Shown here one piece after another: positions 55,290 through 64,000 of a DNA stretch of 64,000 nucleotides. The DNA is from Acetobacteraceae bacterium (GTDB lineage Bacteria > Pseudomonadota > Alphaproteobacteria > Acetobacterales > Acetobacteraceae), in assembly GCA_030041255.1 (NCBI GenBank), contig JASHOF010000075.1:1-64000 (forward strand), written 5' to 3'. Position numbers and translations under genes: made by a program. The first letter of the stretch is position 1; every line of letters begins with the position of its first letter. Below the pieces are notes generated by a model. That model had not been told where the DNA came from, did no database searches, and saw only the letters and a program-made list of their open reading frames with translations.

Positions 55290-56272
55290 GCCGCCCTCCG
55301 GCGCTGAAATATCCCGAGCAGCCCGCGCGGAAAGAACATCACCACGATCACGAACACCAGGCCGATGAAGAAAAGCCAGTTGACCGTCCGGCTCGAAATA
55401 TAGTCCTGCAGAACCTCGAAGATCGCCGCCCCGAGCAGCGGTCCCCAGAAGCTGCGGATACCGCCCATCACCGCCATGATCACCAGATCCCCGGAAAGAT
55501 CGAAGTAAAGCGACGAGGGATCGGAGAAATTGTTGACCATGGCATAGAGCGCACCCGCCGCGCCGATGCAGAAGGCCGAGATCGAGAACGAGAGCCAGAT
55601 ATGCCAGTCGACAGAGATTCCGAGGAAGCGGGCACGCCGTTCGTTCTCCCGGATGGCAAGCAGCGTGCGCCCGAATGGCGAATGCAGCAGGAATCCCATC
55701 ACACCGGCGACGATCGCGAATACGGCGAGCACGAAGTAATAGAATGCAAGGTCGCTGTGCTTGATGTCGAGCGTGAAGACGCCAAAATTGATTGCCGCCC
55801 GCTGGAATCCACGCAGCCCGTCGTAGCCGCCGGTCACCGAATCCCACTTGTAGGCGATGTAGTAGAAGATCTGCTCGAAGGCGATCGTAATCATCGCAAA
55901 ATAGATGCCGCGGCTGCGACAGATCAGTGCCCCGACCAGCACCCCGGCGCCGCCGCCGAGCAGGATGCCGGCCAGGAGCGCAAGGGGCGTGGATGGCGCG
56001 ACATAGCGCAACACCATGCCGGCGCCATAGACCCCGAGCCCAAAATAGGCGGCGTGCCCGAAGCTCACCACCCCGGTGAAGCCGATCAGGAAATTCACTG
56101 ACATTGCCGCCAGTCCGAGCACCAGAATGCGCGAGCCGAGCGAGGTATAGCCGTGCACCAGCGGCAGCCAGAACGGGGCGGCGATCAGCACCACCCAGAT
56201 ACCGGCGAGGATCGTCCATCGCCGCTCCGCCGGGCCGCGCAGGGCCGCAGTCGTCTCCCCGCCCGGCCTCAC
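55286..56272 (-). CDS. livM: Branched-chain amino acid-type ABC transporter permease LivM
   Basis: 328 residues with about nine hydrophobic segments. Hallmarks are NFLIGFTGVVSFGHAAYFGLGVYGAG, CRSRGIYFAMITIAFEQIFY and the loop RENERRARFLGI. The C-terminal helices end in FPRGLLGIF. The GTG start overlaps the livH stop as GTGA. With LivH it forms the translocation pore. Confidence 0.93.
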   Translation of the reverse strand: MRPGGETTAALRGPAERRWTILAGIWVVLIAAPFWLPLVHGYTSLGSRILVLGLAAMSVNFLIGFTGVVSFGHAAYFGLGVYGAGMVLRYVAPSTPLALLAGILLGGGAGVLVGALICRSRGIYFAMITIAFEQIFYYIAYKWDSVTGGYDGLRGFQRAAINFGVFTLDIKHSDLAFYYFVLAVFAIVAGVMGFLLHSPFGRTLLAIRENERRARFLGISVDWHIWLSFSISAFCIGAAGALYAMVNNFSDPSSLYFDLSGDLVIMAVMGGIRSFWGPLLGAAIFEVLQDYISSRTVNWLFFIGLVFVIVVMFFPRGLLGIFQRRRAA

Positions 56273-57135
56273 AGGATGCCTTCCTCGCCCAGGAGCCCGC
56301 GCGGCCTGAGCAGCAGGACCAGCGCCATGATCACATAGATCACCGTATCGGAGGCACTGGCAAAGAAAACGGTCGTGATGGCCGCCGCCACCCCGATCAG
56401 CAGTCCGCCCAGCAGCGTGCCGACCAGGCTGCCCATGCCACCGACGATGATCGCTATGAAGCTCGGTAGCAGCAGGCTATCGCCCATGTTCGGATTGAGC
56501 CCGATCTGCCCTCCGGCCAGCACGCCGGCCAGGCCGGCAAGGAAGATGCCGCCCGCAAAGTTGAGCGAGCGCAGGAGCTTCACGTTGATCCCAAGTGCTG
56601 AAACCGTGTCGAGATCGAACACCCCCGCTCTGATTCGCATGCCCATGCGCGTGAAGCGCAGAAACGCGAACAGCGCGGCCACCGCCACGATCACGATCCC
56701 GACCACGAATACCCGATACCCGGTCAGGAAGAAGAATTCCGTGCTCAGCGGACGGCTGATGCTGGGGGGCGTCGCCAGCGGCAGGCCGTTGACGCCCCAG
56801 ATGTAACGGCAGGCGTCCTGGATCATGAACGCCAGCCCGAAGGTCAGCAGCAGGCTGTAGATCGGATCCCGCCCGTAGATACGCCGGATCATCGTCTGTT
56901 CGATGATCAGCCCGACCACGCCGGTCAAGAGCGGCGCCGCCAGAAGCGAGGGCCAGAACCCGATATAGGGAATGAGCACATAGGCAAGATAGCCGCCCAA
57001 AGCGAGAAAATTGCCATGTGCGAAATTGATGACGTTGCTGAGATTGAGGATCATGGAAAGGCCAAGCGCCAGCAGCACGTAGAAGGCGCCGATGATCAGG
57101 CCGTTGAACAGGTTGAACAGTACAAGCTGCAGCAT
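56269..57135 (-). CDS. livH: Branched-chain amino acid-type ABC transporter permease LivH
   Basis: 288 residues. Start ATG chosen at MLQLVLFNLFNGLIIGAFY; the frame is open further but non-homologous. Typical segments are GLSMILNLSNVINFAHGNF, RRIYGRDPIYSLLLTFG, TRMGMRIRAG with the ALGINVKLL coupling loop, and GGMGSLVGTLLGGLLIG. It follows the binding protein gene by about 100 bases. Confidence 0.93.
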   Translation of the reverse strand: MLQLVLFNLFNGLIIGAFYVLLALGLSMILNLSNVINFAHGNFLALGGYLAYVLIPYIGFWPSLLAAPLLTGVVGLIIEQTMIRRIYGRDPIYSLLLTFGLAFMIQDACRYIWGVNGLPLATPPSISRPLSTEFFFLTGYRVFVVGIVIVAVAALFAFLRFTRMGMRIRAGVFDLDTVSALGINVKLLRSLNFAGGIFLAGLAGVLAGGQIGLNPNMGDSLLLPSFIAIIVGGMGSLVGTLLGGLLIGVAAAITTVFFASASDTVIYVIMALVLLLRPRGLLGEEGIL

Positions 57136-57238
57136 CGCCGCCCCTTCAGGCCTCGCCGGGACAGTCGCCCATCGCTTGGCCGCCTTCCTCCCGCGGGCGA
57201 TCGGCTGCCCCGCCACCGGCGGGGCAGCCACTTCCCTC

Positions 57239-58501
57239 TCAGGTCGGATATTTCATATGGCAGCCGGTCGCAGCCAGCGGATCGGCCTTCTCTGCCGGCA
57301 CCATTTCGGCCACCTTGAAGATGTTGTAAGGGTCCCCCGCCGGCGGAGGATGCACATCGCCGGTGAAGACGTTCGGCATCAACTCGTGGTCCTCCGCCCG
57401 GAAATAAACCTTCCCCGGCTGCAACGCCACTTCGGGCGGCAACTCCATGCCGGCAAGCGCATGCGCAAGGTCGATCGCCTTCAGGCTCTTTGCCTTCTCG
57501 ATCGCCAACGCGGCTGCATTGACCCCGACGTAGCCGAACCAGTGCCGTGCCGAGCAGGGTTTCTTGTAACGCGCCACGATCGCATCCACGAATTCCTTGA
57601 CATGCGGCACGCCCGGCTGGTCCCACCACCATTCCAAGTCCCACCAGCCGGCCTGCGCTTCGCGCGGCACCGCCAGCACCGACTCGATCTCGTAGAGAGC
57701 GCCGCCGAGCGCCATGTCCTTCGCCATCCCGAACTCGATGAACTGCTTCATGCAGTCGATCTGTGCCAGCCCACCCATGTTGTTCAAGAGCACGTTCGGC
57801 TTGAATGCCTTGACCTTGATCAGGCTGGCCGAGAAGTCGCTGGTCGCAAGCGGCAACAGTTCGGCTACGTAGGTGCCGCCCACCGCCTTGAGGTTCTTGA
57901 TGAAAGCCGCCTGCAGCGTCTGCCCGTAGGCGTAGTCCGGTGAGATGAGATACCAGCGCTTGCCGAATTTCTTGATCAGCAGTTGTGAAATCGCGTTGGC
58001 ATCCATCGCCGTCGTGTTGCAGATGCGGAAGACATTCCACGAGCAATCCTTGCCGGTGATCGGGTCCGTATGCCCGCCCGGCACGATGTGCAGCACGCCC
58101 TTCTCGGCTGCCACCTGCGAGATCGCATAGGCGATGCCGGAATTGACGTCGCCGTAGGTCACGGTCACATGGTCCTGGTCGATCAGCTTGCGGATCTTCT
58201 GCACGCCGGTGCCGACATCATTGGCCGAGTCCTCGACGAGAAGCTGCAGCTCCCGCCCTATCACGCCGCCCTTCTTGTTGATCTCATCCACCGCGAAACG
58301 GGCGCCTTCCACTTCCGAGGTCGCGAGCACCGAATAGACTCCGGTCAGCGGATCGATCCAGCCGAGCTTGACTGGCTCCTCGCCGAGCACCTTGACGATG
58401 AAGGGCGAGGTGATCTGCACCGCACCCACGGCGCCGAGCGCCGCACCCGCTTGAAGAACACGCCGCCGGCCGAACGGCCGCGCCGGCTTCCATGCAACCA
58501 T
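57239..58501 (-). CDS. Branched-chain amino acid-type solute-binding protein, Tat-exported
   Basis: 420 residues of the LivK/UrtA type I binding-protein family. The N-terminus GRRRVLQAGAALGAVGA is a twin-arginine signal. The mature part has VKLGWIDPLTGVYSVLATSEVEGARFAVDEIN (in parts: WIDPLTGVYS, GARFAVDEIN), a TYGDVNSGIAYAISQVAAEKG stretch and ISPDYAYGQTLQAAF. Ligands of the family include branched-chain amino acids, amides, urea and aromatic acids; this one is not assigned. ATG with GGGAGGGA upstream. First gene of the Liv operon, divergent from thiC. Confidence 0.88.
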   Translation of the reverse strand: MVAWKPARPFGRRRVLQAGAALGAVGAVQITSPFIVKVLGEEPVKLGWIDPLTGVYSVLATSEVEGARFAVDEINKKGGVIGRELQLLVEDSANDVGTGVQKIRKLIDQDHVTVTYGDVNSGIAYAISQVAAEKGVLHIVPGGHTDPITGKDCSWNVFRICNTTAMDANAISQLLIKKFGKRWYLISPDYAYGQTLQAAFIKNLKAVGGTYVAELLPLATSDFSASLIKVKAFKPNVLLNNMGGLAQIDCMKQFIEFGMAKDMALGGALYEIESVLAVPREAQAGWWDLEWWWDQPGVPHVKEFVDAIVARYKKPCSARHWFGYVGVNAAALAIEKAKSLKAIDLAHALAGMELPPEVALQPGKVYFRAEDHELMPNVFTGDVHPPPAGDPYNIFKVAEMVPAEKADPLAATGCHMKYPT

Positions 58502-58697
58502 GCGTCCCTCCCTGTCCTCATGGAGAGGCACGGCGCCTGGCACCCACCCCCCCTCTCGCGCCCGTGCGCGAATTGCAGCCGGATAATGAAGACTCGCCCG
58601 GCCGTCCACAATAGAGCTTCCGGACGCCGTTGCTTCTTGCGCACTGCCCGGCGAACCGGCGCCACGAGCCCCCGGCGCTCGCGTCACGCAGCACGCC

Positions 58698-58726
58698 ATT
58701 GACATCTCCTCTCCGGCCCCCGATTC
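58698..58726 (+). promoter_or_regulatory. Candidate thiC promoter
   Basis: Perfect TTGACA, then 17 bases, then GATTCT. The transcription start would fall near 58733, right at the beginning of the riboswitch aptamer, which supports the call. Confidence 0.55.
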
Positions 58727-58732
58727 TCGGAC

Positions 58733-60729
<1,997 letters not shown>

Positions 60730-60742
60730 GCGCTCCGCCCGC

Positions 60743-61753
60743 ATGGCGCGCCCACTCAAGGTCGCGGTGCAGATGGATTCCATGGAGTCCATCAAACCCG
60801 ACGCCGATTCCACCTTCGCGCTGATGCTGGAGGCGGAGGCGCGCGGGCATCTCCTCTGGCACTACGAGGTGCGCGACCTCGCCTTCACAACCGCGGGCGA
60901 GTCCGTGCAGCTTGCCGCCCGGGCGCGCCGCGTGGCGGTGGCCCGCCCGCCGGCTGAGCTTTATCGTTTCGGCCCCGCCGAAACACTCGATCTCGCCGGC
61001 ATGGATGTGGTGCTGATGCGCCAGGATCCGCCATTCGACATGGCCTATATCACGGCCACTCACCTCCTCGAGCAAATCCATCCGGCAACGCTCGTCGTCA
61101 ACGATCCACGCGCCGTGCGCAACGCACCCGAGAAGGTCCTGGTGACGCACTTCCCCGAGCTGATGCCCCCGACCCTCATCACCTGGGATTTGGCCACCAT
61201 GCGCGCCTTCCGCGCCGAGCATCGCGAGATCGTCATCAAGCCCCTGTTCGGCAACGGCGGCTCAGGCGTCTTCCGCATCCGTCCCGACGACGAGAATTTC
61301 AACGCCGTGCTCGAGATGCACTTCGCCCGCACGCGGGAGCCGTTGATGCTGCAGCGTTACGAACCCGCCGTGCGCCAGGGCGACAAGCGCATCATCCTCA
61401 TCGACGGCGAGGCACTCGGCGCCATCAATCGCGTCCCCGCCGCCGGCGAAGCGCGCGCCAACATGCATGTCGGCGCAGAGCCGGTGTCGACAACGCTCAC
61501 CGCTCGCGATCGCGAGATTTGCAACCGCATCGGCCCCACCTTGCGCGAACAGGGGCTGATCTTCGTTGGCATCGACGTCATCGGCGAGTGGCTGACCGAG
61601 ATCAACGTCACTTCGCCCACCGGCATCCAGGAGATCGCGCGCTTCGGCGGTCCCCGCCTCGAGGCCGCGATCTGGGACAGCATCGAAGCCCGCCTCGCCC
61701 TGCACGCCGAAACTGCAAGCGCAACACCGACCCTCCCCTCTCCCCGCCCTTGA
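60743..61753 (+). CDS. gshB: Glutathione synthetase
   Basis: ATP-grasp ligase adding glycine to gamma-glutamylcysteine. 336 residues. N-terminal VAVQMDSMESIKPDADSTF, RQDPPFDMAYITATHLLE, the ATP-binding KPLFGNGGSGVF and the metal site LIDGEALGAINRVP, then INVTSPTGIQEIARF, all match GshB. It starts 13 bases after thiC without a clear ribosome-binding site, so it may be read on the riboswitch-controlled transcript or translated by coupling. A short Thr/Pro-rich tail is unusual. Confidence 0.95.
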   Translation: MARPLKVAVQMDSMESIKPDADSTFALMLEAEARGHLLWHYEVRDLAFTTAGESVQLAARARRVAVARPPAELYRFGPAETLDLAGMDVVLMRQDPPFDMAYITATHLLEQIHPATLVVNDPRAVRNAPEKVLVTHFPELMPPTLITWDLATMRAFRAEHREIVIKPLFGNGGSGVFRIRPDDENFNAVLEMHFARTREPLMLQRYEPAVRQGDKRIILIDGEALGAINRVPAAGEARANMHVGAEPVSTTLTARDREICNRIGPTLREQGLIFVGIDVIGEWLTEINVTSPTGIQEIARFGGPRLEAAIWDSIEARLALHAETASATPTLPSPRP

Positions 61754-61775
61754 TTCCCCGCCATCCAATCGCCCG

Positions 61776-62789
61776 CTATTCCGCCACCCGGAAAAGATGC
61801 ACGTGCTCCGGGCGGATCAGTGCGGTCGCCGACATCCCGGCGGCAACCCCATCCGTTGGCGAACTGCGTGGCAGCAGGATGTCGAGCGCGATGCTGCCGT
61901 GCGCGGCCACCCGCAACGAGAGGCCCTCCTCGCGGACCTCGACGAGCCTGAGCGCGAGCGCGTTGCATCCTTCGGGCTCTGCGCCGCTCGAACCAAGTGC
62001 CACGTCCTCCGAGCGAATAGCGATGCCGACGCGCTGGCCCGCTTCCCCCCACGCCGGCGCCGATGCCCTCAGTCTCACTCCCTCGATCGCAACCGTTGCA
62101 TACCCGCCCACGATCGTCTCGATCACGCCATTCAGAAGATTGCGGTAGCCCAAAAGCCTCGCCGCGCGACCATCCACCGGGGCGGCGAAGACCTCGCGCG
62201 GCGTGCCCTCCTGCACGATTCGCCGGCCCGCCATCAAGGCCATGCGATCCGCCATCCCCGCCAGATGCACATCATGCGTCACCGCCAGTGTCGGCAGCCC
62301 GATCCTCCGAATCTCTTCGACCAGCTCGCTGAACACCGCATCACGCGTCGCCGGATCCAAGGCCGATGTCGGCTCGTCCAGCAGCAGCAGTTCCGGCGCC
62401 CGGCCAAGCGCCCTGGCCAGCGCCACGCGCTGCTGCTGGCCTCCCGAAAGCGCATCCGGGAACCGCTCTGCCAGTCCGGCGATGCCAAGCCGCACCATGA
62501 GCGCAAGTGCCGCCTCTCGCCGCCCGCTCCGCTCCGGCAGCGCAAACGCAACGTTCTCCCAGGCCCTGAGATGCGGGAAAAGCCCGTAACCCTGCGGCAG
62601 ATAGCCAACCGGGCGGCGCTGCGGCGGCCAGCCTCGGTACGGCTCGCCCTCTGCCGGCAAAAGGCCGGCGATCGCCTTGAGCAGGCTGGTCTTGCCCTCA
62701 CCGCTCGCCCCGGCCAGCACCGTGAAGCCGGCAACCGTCAGCCGCGCCTCGATGCGAAGCGGCCTCTCCAGCCGATAGTCGATCTCCAT
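61776..62789 (-). CDS. Molybdate/tungstate-type ABC transporter ATPase, ModC-like
   Basis: 337 residues. Walker A GASGEGKTS (residues about 28-36), Q-loop YLPQGYGLFPHL, signature LSGGQQQRVALARALG, Walker B LLLLDEPTSALD and H-loop AVTHDVHLA. The C-terminal 100 residues are a MOP/TOBE-like anion-binding domain (GIAIRSEDVALGS and ALIRPEHVHLF). It lies three bases after the permease stop. It converges with gshB, leaving 22 bases. Assigned to molybdate or tungstate from ATPase and permease type, not from a visible regulator. Confidence 0.85.
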   Translation of the reverse strand: MEIDYRLERPLRIEARLTVAGFTVLAGASGEGKTSLLKAIAGLLPAEGEPYRGWPPQRRPVGYLPQGYGLFPHLRAWENVAFALPERSGRREAALALMVRLGIAGLAERFPDALSGGQQQRVALARALGRAPELLLLDEPTSALDPATRDAVFSELVEEIRRIGLPTLAVTHDVHLAGMADRMALMAGRRIVQEGTPREVFAAPVDGRAARLLGYRNLLNGVIETIVGGYATVAIEGVRLRASAPAWGEAGQRVGIAIRSEDVALGSSGAEPEGCNALALRLVEVREEGLSLRVAAHGSIALDILLPRSSPTDGVAAGMSATALIRPEHVHLFRVAE

Positions 62790-62792
62790 GCC

Positions 62793-63605
62793 TCAGAATA
62801 TGCCACGACGGCGCGAGGCGATCCCAAGCCAGAGTGGCAACGGCAGCGCCACCAGAAAAAACAGCCAGAGCAGCGGATAAACTGCCGAAAGCCCGGAATC
62901 CTCGAGATTGACCCAGAGCTTCACCGGAATGCCATGCGGAAAATAGGCGATGATCAGCACGATGCCGAACTCTCCGAGCGCCCTGACCCAGGCGAGCGCC
63001 AGCCCCGCCGCAACCCCGAGCCTGGCCATCGGCAGGCTGATAGCCAGAAACACCTGCCAGCGCTCCTTGCCGAGCGTGAGCCCGATATCCTCGAGCTCGC
63101 GCGGCACCGATTCGAAGGCAGCCCGTGCAGTGATCACGTAATAGGGCATGGCACCGTAAATCTGCGCCAGCACGAAGGCCGGGGCCGTGTTGGTCAGCAG
63201 GAGCCCCACTTTCTCCAGGAGTGCCCCCACGGGCCCGTACGGACCGTAGAGAGAAGCCAGCAGAATACCGAGCGCGAGCGGTGGCGTGAGCAGCGGCAGC
63301 AGCACCGCGGCCTCGATCAGCCATTTCCCCCGCAACGTCCCGCGTGCCAGCCACCAGGCGAGCGGGGTGCCGAAGAGGGCGATGATCGGCAGCGCAACCA
63401 GGCTGTAGAACACGGAAACGAAGACGGCAGCGAAATCACCGGAAATGAAATGAAACTGTCGCCACCCGGTCGCAAAAGCCAAGGCCGCAAACGGCGCGAT
63501 CAGGAAAAGGAGCACCGCCAGCCCGACACTCGATGCAACTGGAAACCCGCCACGCATCCGGCTTCCCGCAGAGCCGCCCCCTGCCAGGCTCGTCCCGGTG
63601 CTCAT
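62793..63605 (-). CDS. Molybdate/tungstate-type ABC transporter permease, ModB-like
   Basis: 270 residues with about six membrane helices. The coupling loop PRELEDIGLTLGKERWQVFLAISLPM and the segment GTPLAWWLARGTLRGKWLIEAAVLLPLLTPPLALG (in parts: GTPLAWWLARG, LPLLTPPLALG) match ModB/WtpB permeases. ALGEFGIVLIIAYF near the C-terminus is the family AxGEFG signature. ATG start. Second gene after the binding protein. Confidence 0.88.
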   Translation of the reverse strand: MSTGTSLAGGGSAGSRMRGGFPVASSVGLAVLLFLIAPFAALAFATGWRQFHFISGDFAAVFVSVFYSLVALPIIALFGTPLAWWLARGTLRGKWLIEAAVLLPLLTPPLALGILLASLYGPYGPVGALLEKVGLLLTNTAPAFVLAQIYGAMPYYVITARAAFESVPRELEDIGLTLGKERWQVFLAISLPMARLGVAAGLALAWVRALGEFGIVLIIAYFPHGIPVKLWVNLEDSGLSAVYPLLWLFFLVALPLPLWLGIASRRRGIF

Positions 63606-63768
63606 CGAAAGCAGAAAGCCGCCGCCTGTTCGCGCGGTCGCTTCACCCGCCGTCGAGCGCTTTCATCGCAAGCCAAACAGAGCCTCCTCTCTCCCGTCCA
63701 TGAGCGCCTGATTCGCCGGGTGAGAAAGCCCTTCCTATTCCGCCATGATTCCTGTGGCCCCTCACCCC

Positions 63769-64000
63769 TCAGGGAATCGCGGTGCCTTTCGGCTTGCCGT
63801 ACCCGGTCTCCGCGAACGCGGCCTGGCCGGCTGGGCTCAGAAGGAAGCTCACGAATTTCGCCGCGAGCGCCGGCTCGGGCGCATCCTTGAGTGCCGCAGC
63901 ATAGAATACCAGCGGCTGGGTATGCACCTCGTGTGGCTTGCCGTCCGGTCCCGTCAACGAGAAATGCACCGTGCCGTACCACTCCTTGTCCATGGCGGGA
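63769..64000 (-). CDS. Molybdate/tungstate-type solute-binding protein, C-terminal part
   Basis: Only the last about 77 codons are in the window; the gene continues past the right edge in the same frame (the frame stays open at 64000). The visible end reads KEWYGTVHFSLTGPDGKPHE, then VFYAAALKDAPEPALAAKFVSFLLSPAGQAAFAETGYGKP, given here in parts such as FVSFLLSPAGQAAF and GYGKPKGTAIP. These are typical of the C-terminal lobe of ModA/WtpA-like binding proteins. It lies 163 bases upstream of the permease on the same strand. Confidence 0.8.
   Translation of the reverse strand, partial: PAMDKEWYGTVHFSLTGPDGKPHEVHTQPLVFYAAALKDAPEPALAAKFVSFLLSPAGQAAFAETGYGKPKGTAIP

Noticed and set aside
61797-63890. 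697-codon plus-strand open frame
   Set aside because: Antisense to the ModC- and ModB-like genes; Arg/His/Gln-rich without domains.

Overview
The window reads as chromosome of a G+C-rich alphaproteobacterium, most likely Acetobacterales/Rhodospirillales. Evidence: a MipZ-type division ATPase, a YlxR protein with a degenerate L7Ae-like C-terminus, a complete rimP-nusA-ylxR-infB-rbfA-truB-rpsO-pnp block, hrcA-grpE-dnaK-dnaJ followed by dapB-metK-trmB, and acnA next to ccmA/ccmB. Coding density is high and many genes are joined by 4-nt ATGA/GTGA/TTGA overlaps. TTG starts are common. Long antisense open frames are the usual G+C shadow and were not annotated. No phage, insertion sequence or CRISPR array was seen.

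1-28459 is almost all minus strand. From right to left along the coordinates it holds: a partial tRNA-Thr(CGT), mipZ, a flavin oxidoreductase with a four-cysteine motif, and the translation/RNA-decay block pnp to rimP with a possible attenuator in front of rimP. Then come a 1587-residue Gly-rich autotransporter, an SsuABC/TauABC-type transporter, trmB (no standard start codon visible), metK, dapB, a 67-residue unknown protein and the DnaK chaperone genes.

28573-40303 is accessory. A plus-strand cassette has a PotD/B/C/A-like ABC transporter followed by a thiamine-diphosphate enzyme and a medium-chain alcohol dehydrogenase. It meets a convergent GMC oxidoreductase, two OmpA-family paralogues, a DUF1491 protein and a small basic protein.

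40430-46270 holds an aminotransferase, ccmB/ccmA (no ccmC), aconitase and a UPF0114 membrane protein.

46289-53596 is a minus-strand catabolic operon and the most interesting part of the window: an HpcH/HpaI aldolase, a 2-hydroxyacid dehydrogenase, a Tat-exported solute-binding protein, two CUT1-type permeases and a protein resembling D-apionate lactonase. It looks like uptake and breakdown of a sugar acid or sugar lactone, but the operon has no ATPase gene and lacks the other apiose-pathway enzymes I would expect.

53809-58501 is a branched-chain-amino-acid-type (Liv) transporter. Divergent from it is a TPP-riboswitch-controlled thiC followed closely by gshB. The window ends in a molybdate/tungstate-type ABC transporter whose binding-protein gene is cut by the edge.
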